From Ichthyophthirius multifiliis (taxonomy: Eukaryota; Ciliophora; Oligohymenophorea; Hymenostomatida), in assembly GCF_000220395.1 (NCBI RefSeq), contig NW_004085952.1, positions 1-64,000 of the forward strand: a stretch of 64,000 nt of DNA. Direction: 5' to 3'. The position numbers were made by a program, and so were the translations under genes. Within the stretch, counting starts at the first letter, position 1. Every line of letters begins with the position of its first letter. Shown here one piece after another: positions 1 through 12,994 of the stretch. Under the pieces are notes generated by a model. That model ran no database searches. It was not told the DNA's origin and saw nothing but the letters and a program-made list of their open reading frames with translations.

Positions 1-546
1 CAAATTTATTAAATGAAATTCGAATATAATTTTTATAATTAAAAGAATTATAATAAATATAAATTTATTTTTATATATTTTTTTTTAGGATTTAAATAAA
101 ATATATATTATAAATTAAAAATATATTTTTTTACGAAATATATATTTATTTTTATATCAAATATTATTAATTAATTTATTTGTTATTTTTTTTAATTAAT
201 TATATTATTTAATTTATAATTTTTAAATATTTTTTGTTTTAATAAAAAGCCTTAAAGAAATAATTATTTAAAACCAAAATTTTTAATTTTTTTTACTCTA
301 AATTAATTGTAATAAATAATTTTCATAAAGGGAAGATTACAAATAGAGGTCAAATTTGTATTATAAATTAAAAAAAATATGATTAAATAAATTTTTATTT
401 AAAAGAAAATAATTTAAATTATTAAACCCTAATAAAAAAAATTGAATATACTCAAATTTATAAATTTAACTATATAATATTAATTTAAAATTTGAATAAA
501 TAAAAAATATAATTAAATTAAAAAACACATAATTAATAGTAGTGAA
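1..546. other. AT-rich flank without a resolved gene
   Basis: I see no convincing reading frame here. The stretch around 330-360 is slightly richer in G and C and could be the end of a neighbouring transcript, but nothing in it can be assigned. The last part presumably holds the promoter of the gene starting at 547. Confidence 0.5.
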
Positions 547-1490
547 ATGTATAAAGATATAGACAATAAAGAAAATTTTAATATATTATAATAAATTAGA
601 AGAACATCAATTTAAAATAATGTATCTAAAACAGTTAAGAGGGCCTCAGTTGTAAAAAAAAATTCATTAGTAATTAATGATCCTGTACTTATTATTATGA
701 ATAAATACAATTTATAAAGAGTAGATGTAGACATGGTTAATTTAAACTACAAATAAATAACAAATAATTAATAAGGAGTTAATCTTTAATTTTATTAACT
801 TTTAGAATTGTTAAAAAGTAAAAATTAAAAATAAGTTTATAAATAAATTAAAAAAGAACTGTAATTTAATGTTGACGAAAAATTAAAACAATAAATATTC
901 AAAACTTTAGAAACTTTTGATATTAAGTAAATTAGTATAGAAAGTGTTTACACAATAGTTGCATAATTAAGATAGGATTAAAGAAATTAATAAGAGGAAT
1001 AAAATTCTTAAGATAAAGAAGAGGATGAAGATGAATATCGTATTATATTTTTATCTACTTTTTTTTTTTACTGTAATTTTTTTTTTAGTTGGCTCTTTTT
1101 AATTTTTGGGAGGCAATAATGATTAAAATAGTAAAATTTAAAAAAGCAAAATAATTTAAATTACAAAATAAGAATTCGATTTATGCATTAATATAGATAA
1201 CTTTGTTCAAATTTTGGAAGAAGGAGATTAAGAATAATTAGATTATAAAAATTTCAAAGCATTATTTTAATCATAAAAATAAAGAAAGAAAATTTTTTCT
1301 CAAGCTTAATCTGTTTTGTCAGTAATTTAATAAAATATATATAATTATTATCATTAGAATTTTATTTATTTTGCTTTAATATAATTATTAAAATAACTTT
1401 TTTTAGTTTTTAAATCAAAGAAATGCACAGGAGAATTATAATCCTATTAGTAATCCTAAATTTTTGGAATTTGAATAAAAATTTTATTGA
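547..1490 (+). CDS. EF-hand-like small protein, two introns
   Basis: The ATG at 547 opens a frame that reads to a TGA at 1488-1490 after removing two introns, 1040-1088 (49 nt, T-rich, ending TTTTTTAG) and 1322-1406 (85 nt). The product is about 270 residues. The N-terminal half is charged and helical. After an acidic run (KEEDEDEDEY) comes a segment reading FQFLGGNNDQNSKI, then ITKQEFDLCINIDNFVQILE and EGDQEQLDYKNFKALF. This resembles the paired helix-loop-helix of calmodulin-like axonemal EF-hand proteins, in which the last loop (D-Q-E-Q-L-D-Y-x-x-F) is the clearest. Many loop positions lack the usual Asp, so calcium binding is doubtful. TAA and TAG occur in frame as Gln throughout. The EF-hand assignment is an inference from pattern; other helical proteins remain possible. 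Confidence 0.6.
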
Positions 1491-1736
1491 TTATTTGTAA
1501 TACCTATTTTATATTTTTGTTAAAATAAATATTATATAATTTACATATTTTAAATGTTATTTATTAAAATATATTAAGATTATATATTTATATATTAAAA
1601 AATAATATAACAATATAATTACTTTTATATATTATTTTTTTCATTTAAAAATTATAAAAAGCTTTAATTTTTTATATAAATAAAAAACAATTAAAATATA
1701 TAATTGAATAAAAAAAATTAACAATAATAAAAAAAC

Positions 1737-4700
1737 TCAGCTATTTTATATATAATTTTAATCATAATACAACGAAATCAACTTAATAGCAATTTCTACG
1801 CACCCTTTAGCATTATTAAAAGTAATATCGTAAAGTAATTTAATAATATCCATTTTACTTTAACAAAATTTTATCCAATTACATCGTCTTTCTTGAGCTG
1901 TTTTAAGCATTTTGTTAAGCGATTAAAGTAAAAGAAGGAGTTGATCATAAGTAATAGGTTTAAAAAAGTTCGAATTATTATAAATTCTAAAGATAATATC
2001 ATATTCTTTATGATAAGAAATTTTATCTCTAATATCATAATAGTTATTTTAAGTTTTCATTAATAATTATAATAATCTTTTAGTTCTAGAAGGGCAAATA
2101 AAAGAAGTTAAAGGAGAAACTAAAGACTCACTAAGGAAGACACACCAAGAATTTTAATTAGGAATGTTGATTTATTTATCTAATTCAAGTAAATAATAAA
2201 TGAAGCTCATTAAGTTTGTAAATATTATTTAATCAAACATTCCTATTAATTATGGGAGTTTTTGATTAAACTCCTCTGGATTTCTGAAACCTTCAGTTAT
2301 TATTTCTGTAGGTGTTTATTTTAGGATTTATTTAGGAGTAACTTAATATATTTCTCCGTTAGAATATTCTATTTTGAGTGAGCTTTTATTACTCTCGAAA
2401 TGTTTAGTTAGATTTTAAAAAATAATATATATTTTTTCGATTAATGAATCTTTTGTTTTTAATTCAAAAGCCTTAAGTTACTTTTTAAACTCTTCTCTAA
2501 AATTTTTAAAACTAGTATAAAATTATTTCTAGTTTTTGGATTTTTCGTTTCCTTTTGTTATTTATTATTAACTATTTTAATTTTATGGAGGGCTTTTAAT
2601 TAATTCGCATAATATTTTTGTTGACAAGATAACTGTTTTTAAAAGTCCTTTGTCTTATTTATTCAAAAAATCTGCATTTATCATATTTATGAGAGCAAAA
2701 AATGTATTTAATAATGATTGAGCTTATCTGCTTATTTATTATTGTAAAAATGGTTATATTTTTATTAGACTAATTATTAATTGTAAATAAATTATCAAAA
2801 GTTCATTAGAAAGGGATTTTTTGGAAATTATTTTTTGTGAAAAATATTAGACTAAATCTGTAGATATATCGAATTAATATAAAGGTAATTTTATTAAAGA
2901 ATAATTTATTTATTCTTCAATTTCTTCTTCTTCCATTTAATTTTTTATTTTTTTATCTGAATTTTATTACTTTTTTTTTTATTATTTTTTTAAAATTAAA
3001 TAAGTATATTTTTACACTCTTTTATTCTTCCTCATCTTCGTTTTCTTCTAAATAATTATAATCTTCATCTTCTTCATCCCAATTTTTTTTGCTATTATTT
3101 TCTTCATTATTTTGTTAATTCTAGGCCGGATTTCCTCCATTTTTTTCTTATAGACTTATTTATATAACCAGTTTCATCATTTCTTCTTCATTTAAATTTT
3201 CAAATCCTTCTAAATATGCATCACCAGCCATTTGTAAACCTAAATTTCCCATTTCTTCTAAATAATTTTGTGATTTAATGTCATTATTTCTATTATCAAT
3301 ACTTAGATCTTATTATGAAGATTTTTTAGTTTTTTTTTGTTTTTCTTGCTTTCTTCGATTTCTAAGTCTTAATAATCATTTAAATTTTTAGCTTTATAAG
3401 TGAAAAGATTAAAAGCAAAGTCTAAAGTTTTAGGTTATTACCTTTTAAATTCTTCCTAAAAAATAAAACATTCTGTTCTAAGAATATTTTAGAAAAACTT
3501 AACAAAATTCATAATTTTATTTCTTAAATTAGAATCTATTAATTCATTAAAGAAATATTATATCAAATTGAAATTTTCTTAACAATTTTAGATCAGTTTT
3601 TCATTATAAACAAAATTCTATTTTTTATTTTTTTTTATATTTTTTTTGTTGTTTAAAAAAAAAAATACTTCAAATGTAAAATTTTAATTTCTTTATAAAT
3701 AAGAAGCTTTGTTTTTAAGAAATTAATAATGTAAAAGGAAAAGTTTTAATAACTAAAAAATAATATTTTCGGCGACTTTAATATCATAATCAGCTTTAAT
3801 AAGTACAAAAAAATGTTTTATTATCAAATTCAATATTTTTGGGTATAAAGCGAAAATAGCGAATATCAAAGTAACTTTTTTTTGAGAAATTTTAACCAAA
3901 TTTTCGACAATAAAGTTTAATTCATCAATTATATAATTTTAATTCTAATCAATAAAATGCTCGATTCTCGACTATATTTTAAAAGTAGAATACTACATTT
4001 TATGAGTGGGGATAATTTTTTCACTTGGATTAATTATTTGGTATAAATTAAGAATGGTTTTTAAACATCTTTTTACACTTGCTAATAAATATTTATTATT
4101 CTGACCTTATATTTAAGGTTAAACTAGAACTGTTTTTAAACCAAATGAAAAAGCTTTTAATTTATCCGAAAGTTCTTCTGAAAATATTTTTTAGGATTAT
4201 TAAAAAAGATTTAGTTAAATAGTTAACGCATCTAGATCGTTAATGAAATTTCTTACTTCGCTATTTTCAACATTTTAATTCAAAAAAATTCTTCTTTTAG
4301 TAAAATCAACGGGAAGTATTATTGAATTATTAGAAAGTAAAGAATCTAGTTTTGAGTTTATTTTCTCTTTCTTTTCACTTTCTTCTTCTTCTTAAGGGAC
4401 TAAATGTTAAGAATTACTTACAGGTTAATTATTATTAATAATTTTAAGGGAACATTTCAAACTTTCTATTTTTTCGGCTAATTAAAACTAAGAAATAGTA
4501 ACTCCGTAAGCTTCAATAGCAATTATCTTAAGTTCGTTATGGGGCGAGTTTTTGATAGAAAAAGGTGAAGAGGAAAATAAAGAAAAAGAAATTTAGTTTT
4601 GGATATAAGAATATATGATTTCCAATACAGACATTGATATATCAAAAATTTTTTTATCATCGCTTGTAGCGTTCATTATTTTTACTTCTCTATTAAAAAG

Positions 4701-5052
4701 TTTTAACTTATAAATCCCTTAACCGGTATTTGGGGGCATATACATTCGAACTCTTATTCCTGTAACTAAATATTATTTATTAAGGATTTTTAAAACGAAA
4801 TCAATATGTTCGTTTTTAGTAAGGATTATTTAAGAATATGATGTATTTTTTAATAATTAGTCACAAGAAACTCCATTTGCGTCCAAATGAATGTCTGCTT
4901 CGCTTCTTAATAGAGTTGAATTTTCCATAAAATTAACTAGTATATTTTGAGGAGTTTTAGATAAATCTTGTATTTTTAGCTATTCTTTTAATTGTTTATA
5001 ACTATTGTCATTTTCAAACGGGTTTGTTGATTTTTTTTTATCTTCTTATTGA

Positions 5053-5125
<73 letters not shown>

Positions 5126-8100
5126 TTATTGAAACATTTTCCTTTAGAATTTTTTACATTTCTATAACAGAATTTATACTATTTTAAAGTATTCCAAAAG
5201 CATTCATTGAGCCATCTTCGTGCACACTTAAGACTACAAAAATATTGTTTTTATTATTTTATGTTTATTAAAATACACAATAACCTTCACATTTTTTATC
5301 ATCTTCTATTTTCGGAGATACTTAAAGATGCTGTAATATAATTTAATTGTTTGTCAGTTTTAAAACGCTTAAATAACCGCTATGTACAGAGTAATTATTT
5401 TAATTATTTGCATCTCTTAAACAGCATATATTAATTGACTAATTCTCATCTATATATACTTCATTCATATTAGTCATTATTTCGAAACCTTTTTCAATAA
5501 AGCTGACTTAAGAGGATTTTATTTCTGATTAAGTAGGCCTAAAAGAATAGCAATTAGTCACTTTGTAATTTTTAAAGTCGATTTTTCCAAAAATATTGAT
5601 ATTATTTTTATATGAAACGTGCAATATATTTGATTTTAGTGAATAATTAATCGACATGCAAATTTAGTTTTTCTAGATGAACTCTGAAGGGTACATAAGG
5701 TAAGTAAAAAGTGTCAAATCTTCTTTTTAATTAACAGAAAACTCCTAGTAATATATTTTACCATCTGCACAAGCTACTAAAAGTAAAAAGTCAGTACTTG
5801 TTTTTGATATAATTTAAAAGTCTTTGAAAATTCCGCTCTATTCATTTGCATTAAACTTTATTATTTATGAAGATTGAGCATTATCAATATTAATTTGGTA
5901 AAAACGAATACATTTTAAATTCATTGCTAATAGATATTGTTCACTATTTGGTAACCATTTTATTTTATTTAAATACTCAGTGAAGTTCTTTGGTTATAAG
6001 TTTATTATTTTTATAGCTTTCGATTCTTCATTTAACTTAAAAATTTGTATTTGGGAAATCACACGACCACATACGGCCACTACTAATGGATTTTTGGGTG
6101 AAAACTGTACATGGAAAATTATAAAGTCTACCTAATATTAATGTAATACTTATATTTCTCCTTAAGGAACTAAAATGTACTTATTGTAATCGTTTTCTTT
6201 TATATTATCACTTATTTTTAGGATTAGTTTTTGTTTGTCTAATATCATTACTTTCATTCCGTTGGCCACAATTATTGTATTTTCACTATTGTAATCTATC
6301 GGGGAGCGAATTATCATTGGGGCACTTGGTTAAAGATTAAAAGCTCCTTACATTAAGAAACTGTTTTTTTCTACAGTATAGTCTTCTCGGACTGTCATAT
6401 CTAGGATACCATTTTTGTAGAGTTTTGTGAGAATCTTTCCTTAGGTTATTTCTTAGATTTATTTGAGTTTTATTTCAGGAATAAACTTGAAGTCAGTTTA
6501 TGTTTGTAAAGATTTATTTGCTAAAGAAAATTTGCGAGAATTTTTTTTAGTTGAAGTAGCAATTTAGTTCCAGTTTTATAGTATGAAGTCTAGCTTTTAT
6601 TAAGAATATGTAAAAATATTGTTTAGTAGGTTTTAGGATATGTATTAATTTTGGAATATGGATTATAAGAAAATATCTATTTTGGAGTTAGTATATATTT
6701 ATTGCTATAATTATTATTATTATTATTTTGATTGTGTTATTTTTTCATTAGTTTAATAAAACTATTTTATAGGAGAAGATTATATATTGTCAATACTTAA
6801 ATTAGATTCTTCTTCAGAAAATTCGTTGTTTTTGATTTATTTTTCTTCTTTCTTTATACTAGGGAATATTTCTTTATTATTATTTTTAATCGATTTTTTA
6901 GAAGTTTCAGAATCACTTAAGAATAAATTTTCTTAATTATTTTAATTTATGGTATTATTTTAATTTTTGTCTTCTTCCTCTTCTTCTTATTCTTCCATTT
7001 CTATAAAATCATCGTCCTCATTTTCTATTTCTTCCTATTCTTCTTATTCTTCAATAAAACTGTTTTTTTAATGTTTTTCTAAAACACTTCGTCCTAACGC
7101 AAACATGTTACTATTGTTGTCTTACCTATAGAACTCGTAATTACTGTTAGTTTCTTTCGTTTTTAAATAAAAGTCTATTAATTCTGAAGGAACTTCATTA
7201 CTTTCGTTTAACATTAATTACTCGAATTAAAAAATTCTATCTTTATAAATATTTTTTGGGCTTTCCTTTTTTTTTATTTCTTTCTCAGCTTTACAAATAC
7301 CTAAAAAATACAAAATTATATTTAAAATAAATATATAACTAAAATATACCACTGGGACCTTTTTCTACACAATCACATGTTCCAGAACAGACTTTATGAT
7401 AATAAATATCATGTTTATTATGGCAAGTAAAAGCACACCAGGAGCAAATGACATAGTTTTGCAATGCAATATTACAAGTGTGACATTTATAGAATATTTA
7501 ATCGATGTGTTTTGATTAATATTTAACTAGAGTGCATGAGTTATAATTTTCTTTAGAAAAAAATGTTGAAGTTAATTAGAAGTATTTTTTTTCGTATTCT
7601 TCTAGTAATTATTCTTTAGAAAGTTCTGAGTTATCCTCACTTTTAATGAAATTAGGAGATATAATGCTTGTAAGTTCTTATTACATTTAGTTTTCCTTTT
7701 ATTATTTTTATAAAATATCATTTTTTTCATTCTCACTAGTGTGTCTTAACTACAAAATTATTACTAAAAATATTTCTATGTAATATTTCTCACATAATAC
7801 TTAATAGTTTTCAGCAAGAAAATTCAAGAAATTAAAACATCATTTATAAGCTCACAATAGTCTTTTTATTCATTTGTATAGTAAGAAAATATAAACAAAA
7901 GGATTTTTATTAAACACTCACAATTATTTTAAATTATCGTTGTTTTTTCTTCTATATTTTATTGTTACATTAGTATATATTTAGTTTCATTAATTAAAAA
8001 TTATACAAATGAACATGATAGTTAGGATATACTTTTTATTAGTAGTTTACTATTATCAGTTTAATTATTTTTACATTCTTTCATTACAGTTTCTAGAAAA

Positions 8101-9421
8101 GACATAAATTAGGCCAAAACATATTTTTTTTCGTTTTCTTCTTTTTTGGATTATGAAAATTCACAATCTACTATAAAATTTTGGATTATTTAAGGCTCGT
8201 TTTAGAAAATAAAAAGAAGGTTTTTTAAAAAATTTTAACTGAAAATTTTTTTTGCTTCGAAAGCGCTTATAAGGAAATCTTACTTATTTTTTAAATCTTC
8301 TTATTATTAAGAGCTATTTGTATTTTTGAGAATTTCAGATAAAATTTGTTTATTTTATTAATTATTTTGACTATGATTTTTTTCAGAAAAATTTTGATTA
8401 TCAGAAAATTCAAAACAAACTTTAACTAAATCAATAGTTTCTAACCAATTCGAATTTTCTTTTTTTGGATGTTAAAATATAAGTTATAAAAATATATTTT
8501 TTCCTTAAGAAAATAAATCATTAGGATAATAACTGAACACTTTTTTAAATATTTTTTTACATAAACTATAAAAAACAGGATTACCAATTGTTATATTATC
8601 GTTTTCTTAATTATTAGAATCTGGAAAAACATATAAAAGGCATAATATTTTGTGATTATTAATATTATTTTTGATATCAGAATATAAATAATGTATTATA
8701 TTATAAATTGTGCTTTAATTAGTTTCTTTATTATCTTATAAGTAATTTGTTCTAATAATTAATTCTAAGAAGCTACAGGCTTTCAAATATTTAATAAATT
8801 TTTAAATGAAAAAATAAAAATTTGTTTTATTCTCAATTGTTTCTTAAATAAGTCTTAGTTTTCCAAAAGATAAAATATTAGTTTATTTTTTATTTTCTTA
8901 ATTTAAAAGTTCATACATAACTATTTATTTAACGAATTATCCGAAAAATACTTCTTGTTATTCTTTTTATTTATTTTCTATTGATAAGAAATATTAGTCG
9001 ACGAAAAAAAGCAATTCTTTAATACACATATTATATATTATATATTAATTGATATCTTGTTAGTTCTCATTAGTTTTTAAGTAGTAAACAGGCCAGAAGG
9101 CAAGCAAAAATAACTCGCCAATGTAAAACAAATTATTGCTTCCACCTTTTTTTACATTTTCAATAATTCTATTAACTTCTTTTTGTATTTTTTCGGTTGC
9201 TTTTTATAAAAAACCAACTTTTTTATCATCTTAAACAGAAAATAAATCCTAATCTTCAAAAATCAATGAATAATAATTATCTAATCCAAAAATTTATTGA
9301 GAAATTTTTTATTTAATAAATTCTTTTTAAGCATATAATTATTTTAATATCCCTAATATATTTTCCATAGTTGCTTAATTAATAAATTGAGATTCTCGAT
9401 TATCTTCGATTTCCATCATAA

Positions 9422-9475
<54 letters not shown>

Positions 9476-12297
9476 TTTTTTTTCTTCTTTTCATTTAAAG
9501 AAATTATATAGTTTTATCTAATTAAAAGAATTAATATAAGGAAATAATTGTAATTTTTATCTTCACATAATTGATTTAAAATTTGAACTGTTTTTTTTCC
9601 ATTTTTAATTGAGCAGAAATCTTACAAATTATCAAAATTTTCACTCAAAGCATTTTTAGGGAACTACCAATCCATCATTTAAGCAAATTTATTAAGCTAA
9701 ACCAAAAGAATAAATACAAAATCCAAATTTTCTCTTTTTTTAGCTATAATTTCATTTAAATTTAGGTTAATATCTTTTACTAAATTTAAAAAAGCATCTT
9801 TTGTGTTTTTGGAAATATTTAAATTTGTTAAAGAAATTTAGGCAATGTTTATTTTTTTGATATTTTATCCATTAATCTAAATAAAATTATTTAAATTTAT
9901 ATTTTCATTCATTTAAACTAATTCTTTTTATTGTAAAAGGTTAATTATTATTTTCTTTATTTTATTTTCAAATACATTACTATTTCCAGGAATTAAAATA
10001 GAATAAATCATAAAAAGAAATATTTCTAAATAAGGTTATTAATAATTACAATTTTAAATAAATTTTTAAAGTAATTATTCTTTATCTTAAAAATTAAAAA
10101 TAAATAAATTAATGAGAAGAAAATGCCAATTTTTCAGATTATTTTACTGTTTTCTTAAAAAGAAAATCTAGAGAATTTTATCATTTAATTATTTTATTTA
10201 ATTTTCTTAATTATTATTATTTTTTTATTACAAATTTAAATAAATTTTCAATAAAATACTTAAAATAGGATTATTAATTTCTCCATTTAACCTTTGTTTT
10301 ACTTATTTTACCAACTCTCCACTAAATTAAGTATTTTAATTTATAAAAATTAACATTATTTTACATAGCTCACTTTATGTTTCGTTTTCTTATTCAAGCA
10401 TTATTTACATGAAATTATCCAAAACCTAAATATCAATATTATTGCTAATTTCCTTTAAATAAATTTCATTTTCACTTATTTATTTATATATTTATAACAT
10501 TTATTAAAGTATATTTAATTATTATTTAATGCTTTCTTAATTTCCTTTTTTAGATATTTCTTTTTAAAAAAAATCAACTTCATTAAGTAAAAGATTATTT
10601 TCATCTTAAATTTCGAAAACTTTTTTTATTTTTTTAGAACTTTTCTCTTCTGCCACAGGATTTATTTTATCTTTTTTTAATAAATTTGATAAAAAAGTTA
10701 TAGTGATTTAAAAAAAATCATTTAAAATTTCAATTTTTTCAATTTTTTCAGTATTTTTAACATTCAAGTCTTAAAAACATTCAAGAATTTCTTTAAACTT
10801 AATTTTAAAACCTTAAAAAAAATCAATATTTTTATCAAACCAATTTTAGTCTAAAATTCTTAATATTTAAATTAATGTTTCTAGCTATTTTTTTGTTTTA
10901 TTTTTTTGTAGATTAAATAAATAATTTTTTTTACTTTTGATTCTTTTCCTAGTTATTCTTTAATGATTTTATCTTAAATTATTTCTACAAGTAAATTCAA
11001 ATTACTTTTTGTAGGTTTATTTATAATTTCAGGAATTAAATTTTCCAATAGATATTTCATAAATTTTATATTAAGAACATTTTTTTATTCTATTTTTTTT
11101 ATATTTTAATTTCTTCGAATTTTTTTTATTTTTTTATTACATATTAATTCAGAAATTAAGAATATTAATTATATATTTTTTTCTTATAATATATTATTTC
11201 TTATCAAAAATTAAATTATTTGAATATATTACTTTATAAATTCACTTTTTGAAGTTAAATATTTTCTAAAAGATCTTTGTATTTTATGTTAATAAGCATT
11301 TTCTGAGAAAACACTATTTTTTTTAAAAAAAAATAAAATAAAATATTTATTTTAATATTATTTTTTAGGATATATATTACATATCATCATTGAAATCAAA
11401 TATTTAATTTACATTATTTTAGTCTTCAACAATAATTGCACTTTCAAAATTTTTTTCTTCTTATCTTTCTTATGATAATTAAATGATTAATTAATTTTCT
11501 TTTAATTTCTATTTTTTTTATATAAAACTATTATAATATATTTATTCTTTTGTTTTTTTTACTTCATGTATATTTTCAATTTTTAACTATAAAATATCTT
11601 CATGTTTTAATTTAAATATTTTTCTTAATATACAAAGTATATTATCTAAAATTTTCAAAATTATTTCTTTTGTATATTCATTTATATTTTACTATTATTT
11701 ATATATTATAAATATTTAATATAAATTTTTTATATTTACTTAAATTTGTATTTATTCAAATGAAAATTTAATAAACTATAAAATATTTGCAAATGATAAT
11801 TTCATATTTGGCCATAATTCTTTTTTTGTTTTATTTTTTTATTTTGTAAAGAAATATTATTATTTTCTACCTTCAAATTATATTAAATTTTCGAAATTTT
11901 AAATATAAATTTCTATTATTTCTAAAATTAAAACAATATCATTTAAATTTGTGTTTTATATTATTTTGCCTTTTTTAAAAAAATAATTTATAAATTCTAA
12001 TAAGTAAAAAAAATTACTTTAATATAAAATAATATTAAATCTATTAATAGAAATTTCAGAAATTATTTTCCCTTTTTAATTTTGCTTTATAAACCTATTT
12101 AAAAATACCTTTTATTATATTTTTTTTATAATAATAATAATAAATATTTATTTCAATTTTATTGAATATATTAATATTATTGCTACTTTTACAGAATTAT
12201 CTTATTAATTATCTGAGACCTAAATATTATTTATATAAATATGATTTTTAATATTTAAACAATAGAGAAATTAATATGAAATAATTTAAAATTACAT
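1737..12297 (-). CDS. UBR4: Giant UBR4/BIG-like E3 ubiquitin ligase
   Basis: A single minus-strand gene of roughly 3,300-3,500 residues with many short introns. The diagnostic element is a UBR-box zinc finger at about 7350-7560: CTLVKYQSKHIDQIFYKC is followed by CHTCNIALQNYVICSWC, then CHNKHDIYYH and CSGTCDC, the C/H spacing of UBR4. Upstream lies about 1,400 residues of helical repeat. Downstream is a beta-rich region (5200-6600), a UIM-like motif (about 3150-3230, EEEMMKLVIQISLQE) and a C-terminal region ending at the TGA 1737-1739. UBR4-family proteins bind N-degrons and help mark proteins for degradation. Introns I could place include about 2957-3014, one within the UBR box (about 7312-7357), about 10880-10930 (GTAAAAAAAATT...AAATAG) and about 11330-11390. 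Two polyglutamine tracts written as TAA repeats lie at 5055-5123 and 9426-9473. The frame fails by one base at 9474-9483 and is uncertain near 7830. The start ATG at 12297 is the furthest I can support and may be wrong. It is shorter than animal UBR4 (about 5,000). Confidence 0.8.
5055..5123 (-). repeat. (TAA)23 polyglutamine microsatellite
   Basis: Twenty-three consecutive TTA triplets on the plus strand are TAA codons on the minus strand, in frame with the UBR4-like gene. They therefore encode a run of 23 glutamines under the ciliate code. Under the standard code this would be read as 23 stops. Confidence 0.85.
9426..9473 (-). repeat. (TAA)16 polyglutamine microsatellite next to an A10 run
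   Basis: Sixteen TTA triplets on the plus strand are in frame (TAA, Gln) with the downstream part of the UBR4-like protein. They are followed on the plus strand by ten T (9474-9483). The protein frame on the other side of this homopolymer fits only if the run is nine bases long. Confidence 0.75.
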
Positions 12298-12994
12298 TTA
12301 ATTATTATGATAATACAAGAGCCATTATCATTTAGGCTTCTTCTGATTAAAGTTAACTAAATTAATTCATTTTAAAATAAAAATTCTTTTAATTTTATTA
12401 TTATTTTATTTTTATTTTATATTTTATATATATTTTTTCTCTTTTTTTTAGATGCTATTTTTTTTCTTTTTAAATATATAAATTTTACTTTTTTTTGTAT
12501 TAATTTATTTTTTTCTCATTATATATAATAAATATTTAAAATATAATATTTTGTTTCTGATCTTAAATTTATAAAGAATAATACATTCTAAACAAAAAAT
12601 TTAATGTTTTTTAAAATATAATTTATATATTTTTTTAATATAAATTGTTTATGATTATATTTTAATTTATAAAATATATTTTAAATTTTATGTTTATTTC
12701 ATTTTCTTTATTTTTATTTTTTTAAATTATTAACGCATGAATATTGCATTTATCATTAAGATTTAATAAAAATGATATTTTTCGATAAAATATCATTCAA
12801 ATATTTTATTATTATTTTTTATATTTTTTTTTTATATAATTTTTTTTGTTATTATTAATTTTTTTTAAAAAATTAGAGATATTTACTTATTATATAAAAT
12901 TAATCAATTAAATAAAAATATTATTAAAAAATTATATTAACCACAAATAAAACTAAAAAATTATTCTAAATTTGATTGCAAGAAATAAGAAAAC
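12298..12994. promoter_or_regulatory. Intergenic region between divergent genes
   Basis: The UBR4-like gene runs leftwards and the jacalin-like gene rightwards from here, so this stretch should hold both promoters. It is almost pure A/T with T-runs. I see no specific element or reading frame. Confidence 0.5.

Noticed and set aside
9424-9480. Polyisoleucine tract in the UBR4-like protein
   Set aside because: Careful counting shows the downstream protein frame reads the repeat as TAA (Gln); the Ile reading arises only from the one-base slip in the A/T run.
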